The notes: generated from the letters alone by a model not told the origin. 36,986 bases of DNA from Alphaproteobacteria bacterium (GCA_021776685.1 JAJFFJ010000034.1:1-36986); one strand, 5' to 3'. Counted from the stretch's first letter, positions 26,283 to 35,579 are shown. Translations and numbers: made by a program.

Positions 26283-27269
26283 ATGAACAACACCGCGCCC
26301 CAGGATCGCCCCGACAAAAGAGCGTCGGAGTTTCGCGGCCGCATCTACGACAATATCGTCGACACCATCGGCGCAACGCCCCTGGTGCGGATGAGCCGGC
26401 TCGCGGCAGCGCGGGGCTGCGCAGCCGAGCTGTTGGGCAAGTGCGAGTTCTTCAACCCCGCAGGCTCGGTCAAGGACCGTATCGGCCTCGCCATGATCGA
26501 GGCCGCGGAGCATGCCGGGCGTCTTTCCCCGGGCGATGTCATCATCGAGCCCACTTCCGGCAATACTGGCATCGCGCTCGCATTTGTATGTGCGGCCAAG
26601 GGCTATCGCCTGATCCTGACCATGCCAGAGAGCATGTCCGTTGAGCGGCGCAAGATGCTCAAGCTGATGGGCGCTGAACTGGAGCTGACACCCGCCAGCG
26701 AGGGCATGAACGGCGCCATCGCCCGGGCGGAGCAACTGGCCCGGGAAATCGACCGCGCCTTCGTCCCCCAGCAGTTCGACAATCCGGCCAATCCGGCGGT
26801 GCACCGGGAAACGACCGCAGAGGAAATCTGGCGTGATACGGGAGGCCGCGTGGATGTGCTGGTCTCCAGTGTCGGCACCGGCGGCACGCTGACTGGCGTC
26901 GCCGGCCTGCTCAAGGACCGCAATCCGGCGCTGCAGGTGATCGCCGTGGAACCCGATGACAGCCCGATCCTTTCCGGCGGCATGCCGGGCACACATAAGA
27001 TCCAGGGCATCGGCGCGGGCTTCGTGCCATCCATCCTCGACACGGGCCTCATCGATCAGATCATCCGCATCTCGAACGACGTGGCATTCGAGACAGCGCG
27101 CCAGGCCGCCAGCGTGGAGGGCATTCCCGTTGGTATCTCCAGTGGCGCGGCGCTGGCAGCAGCCCTCGGTGTCGGCAGCGCTTCCGCCATGGCGGACAAG
27201 CGCATGGTGGTGATCCTGCCCTCCTTCGCCGAGCGCTATCTCACCACTGAACTGTTCGACGGGCTGTAG
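26283..27269 (+). CDS. cysK: Cysteine synthase A (O-acetylserine sulfhydrylase)
   Basis: A 328-residue PLP enzyme of fold type II. Lys64 in NPAGSVKDR binds PLP, TSGNTG (91-96) contacts the substrate carboxylate, and GTGGTLTG holds the phosphate. It converts O-acetylserine and sulfide to cysteine. The start ATG 26283 lies after the Rrf2 stop. It probably shares an operon with the Rrf2 gene and moeB, linking sulfur supply to sulfur-transfer chemistry. Confidence 0.95.
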   Translation: MNNTAPQDRPDKRASEFRGRIYDNIVDTIGATPLVRMSRLAAARGCAAELLGKCEFFNPAGSVKDRIGLAMIEAAEHAGRLSPGDVIIEPTSGNTGIALAFVCAAKGYRLILTMPESMSVERRKMLKLMGAELELTPASEGMNGAIARAEQLAREIDRAFVPQQFDNPANPAVHRETTAEEIWRDTGGRVDVLVSSVGTGGTLTGVAGLLKDRNPALQVIAVEPDDSPILSGGMPGTHKIQGIGAGFVPSILDTGLIDQIIRISNDVAFETARQAASVEGIPVGISSGAALAAALGVGSASAMADKRMVVILPSFAERYLTTELFDGL

Positions 27270-27274
27270 GCGCC

Positions 27275-28060
27275 GTGATTACCGACCAACAACTGGAACG
27301 CTATGCCCGTCATGTGATCCTCGACGAAGTGGGTGAGGAAGGGCAGGAGAAGCTGCTTGCCTCCCGCGTGCTTGTGGTGGGCGCGGGCGGCCTGGGCGCC
27401 CCGGCGCTGCTCTATCTTGCGGCCGCCGGCATAGGCCAGCTGGATATCGTCGACGACGACACGGTGGACCTCACCAATCTGCAGCGCCAGGTGATCCATA
27501 CAACAGCCCGCGTGGGCACCCCCAAGACGGAAAGCGCCGCGACAGCGATTGCAGCGCTTAACGGGGAGGTGCGGGTCCACAGTCACGATACGCGCCTTTC
27601 TGCTGGCAACGCCCTCGACCTGATCGGACCTTGCGATCTGGTGATCGACGGCAGCGATAACTTCGCAACCCGCTATCTGCTGAATGACGCCTGCTATCTG
27701 GCGCGAACGCCGCTGATTTCCGGTGCATTGCTGCGGTTCGAGGGGCAACTCTCCACCTACCGTGCGTGGGAGGGCACGCCCTGCTATCGCTGCATGTTCC
27801 CGACACCGCCACCGCCGGGCGCCGCGCCCCGCTGCGACGAGGCTGGCATTTTGGGCGCGGTGGCAGGTGTGCTGGGCACACTGCAGGCGACCGAAGCGCT
27901 GAAGGAGTTATTGGGTCTGGGCGAAAGTCTGGCTGGGCATCTGTTGATCTATGACGCACTCGACACAGGCTTCCGCCGCATGACTGCCAAGCGCAATCCT
28001 GACTGCGCGCTTTGCGGTGATGTCCCGACGATCACCGATCTGTCGGCCCATCAGGCATAA
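27275..28060 (+). CDS. moeB: MoeB/ThiF/HesA-type adenylyltransferase
   Basis: A 261-residue E1-like protein. It has an ATP-binding GAGGLGAPAL motif (36-45), catalytic Cys187 (RCDEAGIL) and a Zn site of Cys170, Cys173, Cys244 and Cys247. It would adenylate the C-terminus of a ubiquitin-like sulfur carrier (MoaD or ThiS). Sequence cannot separate MoeB from ThiF; location after cysK fits sulfur metabolism. GTG 27275 is used, 5 bp after cysK. Confidence 0.88.
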   Translation: MITDQQLERYARHVILDEVGEEGQEKLLASRVLVVGAGGLGAPALLYLAAAGIGQLDIVDDDTVDLTNLQRQVIHTTARVGTPKTESAATAIAALNGEVRVHSHDTRLSAGNALDLIGPCDLVIDGSDNFATRYLLNDACYLARTPLISGALLRFEGQLSTYRAWEGTPCYRCMFPTPPPPGAAPRCDEAGILGAVAGVLGTLQATEALKELLGLGESLAGHLLIYDALDTGFRRMTAKRNPDCALCGDVPTITDLSAHQA

Positions 28061-28089
28061 GCGGCCACCGGCGCGGCGGGGCAAGGGTT

Positions 28090-28111
28090 GGAGCTCTAAG
28101 CTCCTTCTTCT
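28090..28111 (+). terminator. Candidate terminator after the cysK-moeB operon
   Basis: GGAGCT (28090-28095) pairs with AGCTCC (28099-28104) across a 3-nt loop and is followed by TTCTTCT. The loop is the gpsA stop codon of the opposite strand. The stem is short, so it is a moderate candidate. Confidence 0.4.
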
Positions 28112-29091
28112 CGAATCGGACGGGAGAGCAAGGCGGCAATGGTGCTGTCGATGTCCGCGCCTTCGTGCAGGATGGCGTTAACCGCGGCGGAGATTGGCAT
28201 GTCGATGCCCAGGCGCGCGGCCAAAGCCGTCACTGATGGCGCCGTCCAGACCCCTTCCGCAACAGACGTACGGGCGTCCAGCACCGCCGTCAGGGTTTCC
28301 CCTTTGCCCAACGCCGCGCCCAGCGACATGTTGCGCGACTGCAGTGAGTTGCAGGTCAGGGTCAGGTCGCCAAGGCCGGAAAGACCCATCAATGTCTCCA
28401 GCTTCGCGCCCCGGGCCAGGCCCAGACGGGTGATCTCCGCCAGGCCACGGGTAATGAGTGCGGCTTGCGCGTTAGCGCCCAGCGCGCGTCCGTGGACGAT
28501 GCCGCAGGCGATGGCGATGACATTCTTGACCGCGCCGGCAACCTCCGCGCCCACTGGATCGGGAGACAAATAGGGCCGGAAGGCAGGCGTGCCGAGGGCG
28601 GTCGCCAGACCTTCCCGCAGCAGCGCATCGTCGGCGGCCAGCGTCACGGCCGTGGGCAGGCCGCGCGCGACCTCGATGGCGAATGTCGGACCGGAGAGCA
28701 CGGCCAAGGGCCGGTCCGGCATGGTCTCGGCAATCACCTCCGTCATCAGCGCGCCGGTGTCCTGCTCGATACCCTTGGCGCAGATTACGGCCGACGCGCC
28801 GGACGGCGCATGTTGCTGGACTGTTTGGCTGACCGAACGGAGATGCTGGGCCGGGGCCACCAGCAACAGCACTTCGGCGTCTGCGACCGCGGTGGCGAGG
28901 TCAGCCTCGGCGCGTATGGCCGGGTCCAGTGGCGCACCGGGCAGGAAAGGCCGGTTCTCGTGGCCGGTATTGATGGCCTCGACAACCTCCGCTTCGCGCG
29001 CCCACAGGCACACATCGCGGCCCGCCCGCTGGGCGACGGTTGCCAGCGCCGTACCCCAGGCGCCCCCTCCGATAACGGTGATCCTTTGCAT
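28096..29091 (-). CDS. gpsA: Glycerol-3-phosphate dehydrogenase [NAD(P)+]
   Basis: A 331-residue enzyme starting MQRITVIGGGAWGTALA, with the NAD-binding glycine motif (8-13), and later segments SGPTFAIEVARGLPTAV and GAVKNVIAIACGI with the catalytic lysine. It makes sn-glycerol 3-phosphate for phospholipid synthesis. It is on the minus strand 9 bp after tsaD, the usual alphaproteobacterial pair. Confidence 0.97.
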   Translation of the reverse strand: MQRITVIGGGAWGTALATVAQRAGRDVCLWAREAEVVEAINTGHENRPFLPGAPLDPAIRAEADLATAVADAEVLLLVAPAQHLRSVSQTVQQHAPSGASAVICAKGIEQDTGALMTEVIAETMPDRPLAVLSGPTFAIEVARGLPTAVTLAADDALLREGLATALGTPAFRPYLSPDPVGAEVAGAVKNVIAIACGIVHGRALGANAQAALITRGLAEITRLGLARGAKLETLMGLSGLGDLTLTCNSLQSRNMSLGAALGKGETLTAVLDARTSVAEGVWTAPSVTALAARLGIDMPISAAVNAILHEGADIDSTIAALLSRPIREEGA

Positions 29092-29100
29092 GCCTGAAAC

Positions 29101-30150
29101 CTATCTGCCCGCGGCTGCGGAATCGAGGGGCCAGCGGGGTCGCGGCTTGAAATCCAGTGGGTCGGTCACGCCGGTGTCCAGGCGTTCCAGCCCGGCCCAG
29201 GCGATCATTGCGGCGTTGTCCGTGCAATATTTGAGGGGAGGCGCCGTGAAGTGCAGGCCGGAGTCCGCGGCCAAATCCGTCAACCGCGCGCGCAGCACCT
29301 GGTTGGCGGCCACGCCGCCTGCCACCACCAGGTCGCGCCCGTTGGGTCTCGCTTCCCGGAACAGGTCGATGGCGTTGCCGGTACGGTCTGCCACCACATC
29401 TGCCACGGAGTCCTGGAAGGCGCGGGCCATATCGGCGGCGTCTTGCTCGGTCAGCGCCTCGGGCAGGCGGTCCAATGCGTGGCGTACGGCGGTCTTGAGT
29501 CCGGCGAAGGAGAAGTCACAGCCCTTCCGTCCTTTCATAGGCCGCGGCAGCGTGAAGCGCGCCGGGTCGCCGGCTGCTGCCGCCTGTTCCACCGCCGGGC
29601 CGCCGGGATAGCCAAGGCCGGTCATCTTCGCCACCTTGTCGAAGGCTTCACCGGCGGCATCGTCCAGGGTTGTGCCCAAGCGCTGAAACCGGCCGATGCC
29701 GTCGACGATCAGCAACTGGCAATGACCGCCGGAGATCAGCAGCAGCAGATAGGGAAAGGCCACGTCATCGGTTAGTCGAACGCTGAGCGCATGTCCCTCC
29801 AGATGGTTCACAGCCAGGAAAGGCAATCCGTGCACCGAGGCGATGGCCTTCGCCGTCATCACGCCGACCATGACGCCGCCAATCAGCCCGGGCCCGCCGG
29901 TGACCGCAATGGCGTCCAACGCCTCATAGCCGAGGTTGGCCTCCGCCATGGTCTCCGCGATCAGCCGGTCCAGATGGTCCAGATGGGCACGGGCGGCGAT
30001 TTCCGGCACCACGCCGCCATAGGGGCGGTGGTCATCCAGTTGCGAGAGCAGCCGTTCTGCCAGCACGACGCCGTCGCCGCGCACAACGGCGGCGGCGGTC
30101 TCGTCGCAACTGGTCTCGATGCCCAGAACGATGGACGATGGCTCGGGCAT
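29101..30150 (-). CDS. tsaD: tRNA N6-adenosine threonylcarbamoyltransferase
   Basis: A 349-residue ASKHA-fold protein. It has GIETSCDETAAAVV (10-23) and the metal ligands His116 and His120 in VNHLEGH, plus a conserved GGVAANQVLR segment. Together with TsaB, TsaC and TsaE it makes t6A37 in tRNAs reading ANN codons, including the tRNA-Thr encoded later in this window. It starts 3 bp after the small basic ORF and is followed by gpsA. Confidence 0.97.
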   Translation of the reverse strand: MPEPSSIVLGIETSCDETAAAVVRGDGVVLAERLLSQLDDHRPYGGVVPEIAARAHLDHLDRLIAETMAEANLGYEALDAIAVTGGPGLIGGVMVGVMTAKAIASVHGLPFLAVNHLEGHALSVRLTDDVAFPYLLLLISGGHCQLLIVDGIGRFQRLGTTLDDAAGEAFDKVAKMTGLGYPGGPAVEQAAAAGDPARFTLPRPMKGRKGCDFSFAGLKTAVRHALDRLPEALTEQDAADMARAFQDSVADVVADRTGNAIDLFREARPNGRDLVVAGGVAANQVLRARLTDLAADSGLHFTAPPLKYCTDNAAMIAWAGLERLDTGVTDPLDFKPRPRWPLDSAAAGR

Positions 30151-30152
30151 GG

Positions 30153-30320
30153 CTAATCCGATTCCTCTTGCTGATTCCTGATATCTGCACGCTTCTGATC
30201 CCGGCGATAGGCCTTGGCACTGGCGACCTTGCGCTCACCCAGCACCCGCCGAGCGCGCCAGAAAGGGTCACGCGGACGCGGTATGCGCTTGGCTTTCTTC
30301 TTTTTGCGCTTGCGGGCCAT
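30153..30320 (-). CDS. Small basic protein, 55 residues, unknown
   Basis: An ATG-initiated minus-strand ORF of 55 codons. The sequence begins MARKRKKKKAKRIPRPRD, then PFWRARRVLGERKVASAKAY in outline and an acidic tail (QQEESD). About half the residues are Lys or Arg in the first 20. It ends 2 bp before the tsaD ATG, tight enough for co-translation. No ribosome-binding site stands out and I recognise no domain. It may bind nucleic acid. Conservation in relatives would decide whether it is real. Confidence 0.5.
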   Translation of the reverse strand: MARKRKKKKAKRIPRPRDPFWRARRVLGERKVASAKAYRRDQKRADIRNQQEESD

Positions 30321-30415
30321 GGTGCGAAATCAGCCGATTTGGCGCTCCGTCCGCGATGTCGCATTGCCGGAGCGCAGGCTTCCCACTCAATCAGGCCCAC
30401 GCTAGACCTGCAAGT

Positions 30416-31372
30416 GTGACTGCAACACCCACCCCTCTGCCGGACCGTTTCGGGCAACCGCTTCGAATTGGCACCCGCGGCAGCGCTTTGGCGCGCAAAC
30501 AGACCGACCTGGCCGTAGCCCGGTTGCAAGCTGCTGTACCTGGATTGCCGGTGCCCGAGGTCATCGAGATTACCACCACCGGCGATACGGTGGTCGACCG
30601 GCCGCTGGCGGATATCGGCGGCAAGGGGCTGTTTGCCAAGGAAATCGAGAGCGCCCTGCTTGCCGGATCGATTGACCTCGCGGTTCACTCGCTCAAGGAC
30701 CTGGAGACCGTGCTGCCCGAAGGCCTGGAAATCGCGGCGCTGTTGCCACGGGAAGATCCCCGCGATGCGCTGGTGTGCAGCGATGCCCAATCCATCGAGG
30801 ATCTGCGGGAGGGCGCGACGGTCGCCACATCATCGGTGCGGCGCACGGCCGTGCTCAAGGCGCTTCGCCCGGATTTGCAGGTCATACCGATGCGCGGCAA
30901 CGTCAACACCCGGTTGGCAAAGCTGGCCAAGGGCGATGCCGACGCGCTGATCCTTGCCATGGCGGGGCTCAGGCGGCTGGGCATCGACAGCCCGGATATC
31001 GCACCCATTCACGTGGCGACGATGTTGCCGAGCGCCTGTCAGGGCGTGGTTGCGCTGCAATGCCGGGAAAACGACGATGATTTGCGCGGATTGCTGTCTG
31101 CTGCAAATGACCCGGACACTCATGTGACGTCTATCGCCGAAAGGGCGCTTCTGGCGGCGCTCGATGGCTCCTGCCGGACCCCAATCGGCGCGCTGGCGCA
31201 GCTGGAGGACGGGGAGTTGTGGCTGCGGGCCGAGGTTGCGCAGCTGGATGGCAGCCAGGTCTGGCGCACGGATGCCCGGGGCGGCATCGCGGATGCGGTG
31301 GTTTTGGGGGCAGACCTGGGCGCCGATCTGCGCAGTCGTGTGCCTGACGATCTGTTCGAAGACGCGGCCTGA
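30416..31372 (+). CDS. hemC: Porphobilinogen deaminase (hydroxymethylbilane synthase)
   Basis: A 318-residue enzyme joining four porphobilinogens into hydroxymethylbilane. Substrate-binding motifs include RIGTRGSALA (17-26), GDTVVDRPLADIGGKGLF in outline and TSSVRR (138-143); Cys253 (LDGSCRTP) holds the dipyrromethane cofactor. Start GTG 30416 is inferred from family length; the 20-residue upstream extension is not family-like. No strong ribosome-binding site is visible. It is divergent from the tsaD block and heads the hemC-hemD-mitofilin-hemY operon. Confidence 0.95.
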   Translation: MTATPTPLPDRFGQPLRIGTRGSALARKQTDLAVARLQAAVPGLPVPEVIEITTTGDTVVDRPLADIGGKGLFAKEIESALLAGSIDLAVHSLKDLETVLPEGLEIAALLPREDPRDALVCSDAQSIEDLREGATVATSSVRRTAVLKALRPDLQVIPMRGNVNTRLAKLAKGDADALILAMAGLRRLGIDSPDIAPIHVATMLPSACQGVVALQCRENDDDLRGLLSAANDPDTHVTSIAERALLAALDGSCRTPIGALAQLEDGELWLRAEVAQLDGSQVWRTDARGGIADAVVLGADLGADLRSRVPDDLFEDAA

Positions 31373-31376
31373 GGCG

Positions 31377-32105
31377 GTGCGCCTGCTGGTAACCCGCCCT
31401 CAGCCTGACGCCGACCGTTTTGCGGCTGCACTGGCGGGAATCGGGGTCGACGCGCTGGTGGCGCCCCTTATGTTTATCGACCTGGACCGAACAATTGATC
31501 CGGACCTGTCCGGCTGCACCGCACTCGCCTTTACCAGCGCCAATGGCGCCCGGGCGTTCGCGCAACTGAGCAATATTCGTGACCTGCCGGTCTACACGGT
31601 GGGTTCGGGCTCTGCCCGGGCTGCTACTGAGCTGGGCTTTTTCCTTGCCGGAACAGGCGCCGGCACAGTCGAAAGCCTGGCTGCGGTGTTGTCCGGCGCG
31701 GAGAAGACTGGTGCCCGGATATACCATGCGGCAGGGGCCGATATTGCGGGTGATCTGGCGGCGCTGCTTGAGGCGGAGGGCATCGCTTGCCGCCGGCAGG
31801 TGCTCTACAAGGCGCAAATACCGGACATTTTGCCTGAAAAAATCAGCTTGGCCTTGTCCGCTGGGGATGTGGACGGTGCGGTATTTTTCTCTCCCCGCTC
31901 GGCAGGCACGTTTGTTAGACTCGTCACAAATGCGGGGCAGGCGTCGGCCTGCGCGGGGCTTGATCTTTACAGCCTGAGCCCGGCGGTGACCGAAGCAGCC
32001 TGCGGGACAATCGCCTGGCGGCGGGTTCGGGAGGCCCGGACGCCAATGCAGGAGGCGTTGATCAACACCATTCGTGCGGAAGTTCCCGCCGGCAATGCCG
32101 GTTAG
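31377..32105 (+). CDS. hemD: Uroporphyrinogen-III synthase
   Basis: A 242-residue HemD, low in conserved motifs as usual. The N-terminus LLVTRPQPDA and the segments ALAFTSANGARAF and VFFSPRSAGTFVRLV are characteristic. It cyclises hydroxymethylbilane with ring D inversion. Start GTG 31377 lies 4 bp after hemC. The position directly after hemC is the main support beyond those motifs. Confidence 0.9.
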   Translation: MRLLVTRPQPDADRFAAALAGIGVDALVAPLMFIDLDRTIDPDLSGCTALAFTSANGARAFAQLSNIRDLPVYTVGSGSARAATELGFFLAGTGAGTVESLAAVLSGAEKTGARIYHAAGADIAGDLAALLEAEGIACRRQVLYKAQIPDILPEKISLALSAGDVDGAVFFSPRSAGTFVRLVTNAGQASACAGLDLYSLSPAVTEAACGTIAWRRVREARTPMQEALINTIRAEVPAGNAG

Positions 32106-32142
32106 AAATCAGCAGCCGCAACAGGTGTGACGGCCATCCCGG

Positions 32143-33696
32143 ATGACGGACCCGATTCACGACAGCGCAGAAGATATCATCGCCGCCTTCGGCGGGATTC
32201 GTCCCATGGCGAAAAAACTGGGCGTGGCGGTGACAACCATCCAGGGCTGGAAGGCGCGCGGCAGCATTCCCCTGGCCCGGCTGGAAGAAATCCGCGCCGC
32301 CGCGGCACGGGAGGACATTGATCTTTCCGGTGGGACCCCTGATCAAATGCACCAAGACCAGACGCCAGAAAGCCAGACGCCAGAAGGCCAGACACCGGGA
32401 GATCGGGGTGACCGGATTGAAGAGGTCGAGGCAGAGCCCGTGCGGCCGAAGCCGGACGCAGGTGTGCGCGCCTCCGGCAGTGGCCCCAAATCACCTCCAG
32501 TGATCGACCAAACCAGCCGCCGGCCACGTGATCCGAACCGACAGCGGCAGATCCTGGTCCTTGCAGCCTGTGTAGTGGGTGCGGCGCTTCTCGGCGCCAT
32601 CCTGACCTATATCTGGGTGGGCGCGCCGCCTGCGGGTGATAGTGGCGCCCTGGCCGGGCGGATCGAAAAGCTGGAGCGTCGTGTTGATGTCGCCGAACGC
32701 GCCGCACGCGAGGCTACAGCGAAGGCGGCCGCAGCGGACGCAAGTACCCGCGAACTCAGCCGCCTGGCGCGGGCGCTGGGCGGCCTGGAGGCCCGGCTGG
32801 CGGCACTGGCGCAACAGGTGAAAAGCGCCGGTGACCCGAAATCCCTTAAGGCCGAGTTGGCGCGTGTCGATGCCGCCGAGAAATCCTTGACGCGACTGGC
32901 CCAGGAAGTGGCGGCGGTCACGCGGAAGGCTGCTGCGACGGCGGCGGCAACCGGCGACCCCAAGGCGATTGCCCGGCTGATTGCCCAGACCGAGACACTG
33001 CAGAAGGCGCTGGCGGCCCAGACCACGGATCTGAAGGCGGCAACGGCAAAGTTGGCGGCGTCTACCGACAAGGCAATGGCGGCGCTGCGTCAGCGGGTGA
33101 CCCGGTTGGAATCCCGAACCCGCGCGCTTGCCGAAAATGCCAGCCGCACCTCGTCATTGCTTCTCGCACTGGGCCAGCTGCGCCAGGCGGCGTCCGGTGG
33201 CCGGCCGTTCCGCGCCGCGCTTGAATCTGCTGCAGGCCTTGCCACCAAGGAAGCGGCGATCAAGGCCACCCTTCAGCGGCTGGACACCTTTGCCAACAAG
33301 GGCGTGCCCAGCCTGCGCGCCCTTCGGGAGCGGTTCGACCCGCTAACAGCGCGGCTGCTGCGCGCGGCGGCAGTCCCCAGCGATGGCGATTGGATGGACC
33401 GCATGTGGGCGCGCATCAGCTCGCTGGTGGTGGTGCGCCGTACCGGGCGGCAGGTTGCGGGTGACACCCTGCCGGCATTGGTTGCCCGCGCCGAAGTTGC
33501 ACTGCGCGACGGCAAACTGGCGGATGCCGTCGCATTGGTGGGGCAGATGCCACCCGTCGCACAAAAATCGGCTGCTGCCTGGTTGAAGGATGCCCGTGCC
33601 AGGTTGGTGGTGGATACCGCCTTGAATGAATTGGCGCGCCTTGCCGTTCGGCTGGTAGCCGGCCGCGGCAGGCAGGCGCCCGGCGCGGCGGAATAG
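32143..33696 (+). CDS. Mitofilin/Mic60-like inner-membrane protein with N-terminal HTH-like segment
   Basis: A 517-residue protein of the COG4223 type found after hemD in alphaproteobacteria. Layout: an unusual N-terminal helix-turn-helix-like segment (8-57: AAFGGIRPMAKKLGVAVTTI then QGWKARGSIPLARLEEI), a Pro/Gln/Thr/Glu-rich linker with short tandem repeats, one transmembrane helix (137-159), a long coiled coil (about 170-345) and a mitofilin-like C-terminal domain (350-517). Mic60 shapes inner membranes and contacts outer-membrane proteins from the periplasm. The N-terminal segment would be cytoplasmic. Confidence 0.85.
   Translation: MTDPIHDSAEDIIAAFGGIRPMAKKLGVAVTTIQGWKARGSIPLARLEEIRAAAAREDIDLSGGTPDQMHQDQTPESQTPEGQTPGDRGDRIEEVEAEPVRPKPDAGVRASGSGPKSPPVIDQTSRRPRDPNRQRQILVLAACVVGAALLGAILTYIWVGAPPAGDSGALAGRIEKLERRVDVAERAAREATAKAAAADASTRELSRLARALGGLEARLAALAQQVKSAGDPKSLKAELARVDAAEKSLTRLAQEVAAVTRKAAATAAATGDPKAIARLIAQTETLQKALAAQTTDLKAATAKLAASTDKAMAALRQRVTRLESRTRALAENASRTSSLLLALGQLRQAASGGRPFRAALESAAGLATKEAAIKATLQRLDTFANKGVPSLRALRERFDPLTARLLRAAAVPSDGDWMDRMWARISSLVVVRRTGRQVAGDTLPALVARAEVALRDGKLADAVALVGQMPPVAQKSAAAWLKDARARLVVDTALNELARLAVRLVAGRGRQAPGAAE
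32359..32401 (+). repeat. Imperfect 15-bp tandem repeats in the mitofilin linker
   Basis: Three consecutive copies of a CAGACGCCAGAA-type unit (third copy degenerate) encode QTPES, QTPEG and QTPGD in the disordered linker of the mitofilin-like protein. Such repeats are prone to length change between strains. Confidence 0.7.
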
Positions 33697-33710
33697 CCCC
33701 GGGTGCGCCC

Positions 33711-35120
33711 ATGCCGCTGAGCCTTCGCGCCCTTCTGACGCTTCTGGTCATCGTCGCATTCGCCGCTGCGGCTGCGTGGCTGGCGTCCACCTCCGAGCCC
33801 TTGACCCTTCAGGTGGGCGACTGGCGGGTGGACACGTCCCTCGGCGTCCTCATCGGTCTGGCCGTAGGGCTGTTCCTGCTGGGCGCGTTGATCCTGTGGA
33901 TTTTGCGGGCAACGGGCGCAGTGCCGGCGCGACTGCGCCGTCGCAGGGACCGCCGCCGCCGGGAAGAAGGTTACCTGGCGCTGACCCGCGGTATGGTTGC
34001 GATCGCCGCCGGCGACCCGGCCGATGCGCGCCGCTATGCCAGCCGGGCGAACGATCTGCTGGAGAACCCCGCAGGGGCGTTGCTGATCGCAGCTCAGGCC
34101 GCCCAGATGGAGGGCGACGACGGTACAGCCCACCGCTTCTATACCGCCATGCGCGGGAAGCCAGAGACCGAGCTGCTGGGACTGCGCGGCCTGGTGACCC
34201 TGTCTGAACAATCCGGTGACCTGAATGCAGCGCTGGCCCATACGGAAGAAGCCCACCGCCTGAGCCCGAAGACGCCCTGGGTGCTGACCAAGCGTTTTCA
34301 TCTGCACTTGGCAGCGCGCCGCTGGGAACAGGCGGAGGCTGCCTTGCGTGAAGCCATGAAGGCGCGGGCGGTCGAGGATCGAACCGGCCGGCACGAAGAC
34401 GCCGTGCTTCTGGTGCAGCTGAGCCTAATGGCAGAGCGTACCGGCGACCGCCGTCAGGCCATCGAGCGGGTGCGGCGTGCGACGTCGCTCGACCCGCAAT
34501 TGCTGCCGGCGTCTCTGCAACTGTCAGCGCTGCTCCACGCGGAGGGGCGCAACCGGCAAGCGGCGCGGGTGATCGAGGACGCGTGGAAATTCGCGCCTCA
34601 TCCCGATCTGGCGCGTCTCTACGGCCTGGTCGCGGGCGCGGGTGGCGCCCTGGGCCGCCTACGGGCGGTGGAAAAGCTGGCCGCGACCCACAGCGAGCAT
34701 CGGGATACCCGCGCCAGTCTGGTACAGGCGGCGCTGGACGCTGAATTGTGGGGCGAGGCGCGCCGCCATCTGGACGCTGTGGGCGACGATCCGGATGCGG
34801 ATTTCTGCCGGCTGCATGCTGAGCTTGAGGAGCGCGAAGACGGGAACGCCTCCGCGGCGCGCGCCTGGCTGGCACGGGTTACGGACGCGCCACCGTCACC
34901 GGCCTGGCTGTGCGGCGCCTGTGGGGCGGCGGCCCGCGACTGGTCTGCGCTCTGTGGTCACTGCGGCGCCTTTGACGGGCTTACCTGGACCGTACCGCCC
35001 CGGGTGCAGCGTCTGGCGGCCAACGATGCCCCGGACCGCGCCCCCGTGGTGGAGGCAGAGACGGAACCCGCCGGCGCTGCGCCCCGGCTGCCGAAGCCCG
35101 AGACCAGCAGCGCCGGATAG
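33711..35120 (+). CDS. hemY: HemY-like TPR membrane protein
   Basis: A 469-residue protein. Two N-terminal transmembrane helices (about 5-25 and 43-66) are followed by TPR-like helices (85-370) and a C-terminal zinc-ribbon-like knuckle, Cys401-x2-Cys404 and Cys415-x2-Cys418 (WLCGACG and LCGHCG), similar to that of LapB. This is the HemY of hem operons, a membrane scaffold thought to organise heme synthesis enzymes, not the unrelated protoporphyrinogen oxidase HemY of Gram-positives. A Pro/Glu-rich tail ends the protein. Confidence 0.92.
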   Translation: MPLSLRALLTLLVIVAFAAAAAWLASTSEPLTLQVGDWRVDTSLGVLIGLAVGLFLLGALILWILRATGAVPARLRRRRDRRRREEGYLALTRGMVAIAAGDPADARRYASRANDLLENPAGALLIAAQAAQMEGDDGTAHRFYTAMRGKPETELLGLRGLVTLSEQSGDLNAALAHTEEAHRLSPKTPWVLTKRFHLHLAARRWEQAEAALREAMKARAVEDRTGRHEDAVLLVQLSLMAERTGDRRQAIERVRRATSLDPQLLPASLQLSALLHAEGRNRQAARVIEDAWKFAPHPDLARLYGLVAGAGGALGRLRAVEKLAATHSEHRDTRASLVQAALDAELWGEARRHLDAVGDDPDADFCRLHAELEEREDGNASAARAWLARVTDAPPSPAWLCGACGAAARDWSALCGHCGAFDGLTWTVPPRVQRLAANDAPDRAPVVEAETEPAGAAPRLPKPETSSAG

Positions 35121-35135
35121 CTGCAGATTGGTACG

Positions 35136-35579
35136 CTACCGCCGACGCCAGTTCTCGCTGAGAATGCGCGTGCCCCGCATTGTCGTCCAGCGGCCCCTCA
35201 TCCCATTGGGTGTGATCTGATAGACAGCCAGCCCGCTCTGATAGGCAACGGAGAGCGTGCTGCCGGTTCGGATGCCTACGCCCCAGTAGGTGCTGCGGCC
35301 AATCTTCCAGACCACCCGATAGACGTCACCCACACGGCGCACGGCGGCTGCGCCCCGGTAGGTCTGACCGCGCCCGTTGCTCCCCACCACGACCCATACG
35401 CCTGTGATTGGGCCTGCTGTCGGCATAGTGCCGCCGCCTGGCATCTTGCCCGACTTGTCATCGGTCATGCCCTTGCCGCCGTCAGCGGGAGGCTGCTTGT
35501 TCTGTTCCAGATCGTCTTTTTGCGCGGCGGCGGGGCCCGCGAGGAACAGCAGGGCCACAAGGCAGGTCAGCAATTTCAT
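35136..35579 (-). CDS. Small secreted protein with beta-rich repeats, unknown
   Basis: A 147-residue protein with a clear signal peptide (MKLLTCLVALLFLAGPAAAQ, cleavage near residue 19) and a polar, Gly/Lys-rich linker. The mature part alternates short segments of the form GVWVVVGSNGRGQTYRG, VYRVVWKIGRSTYWGVG and LSVAYQSGLAVYQITPNG, suggesting several similar beta hairpins. I do not recognise a named family. ATG 35579 is preceded by AAGGA and starts the signal peptide; a longer reading frame to 35750 has no support. It converges with hemY, 15 bp apart. Confidence 0.75.
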   Translation of the reverse strand: MKLLTCLVALLFLAGPAAAQKDDLEQNKQPPADGGKGMTDDKSGKMPGGGTMPTAGPITGVWVVVGSNGRGQTYRGAAAVRRVGDVYRVVWKIGRSTYWGVGIRTGSTLSVAYQSGLAVYQITPNGMRGRWTTMRGTRILSENWRRR

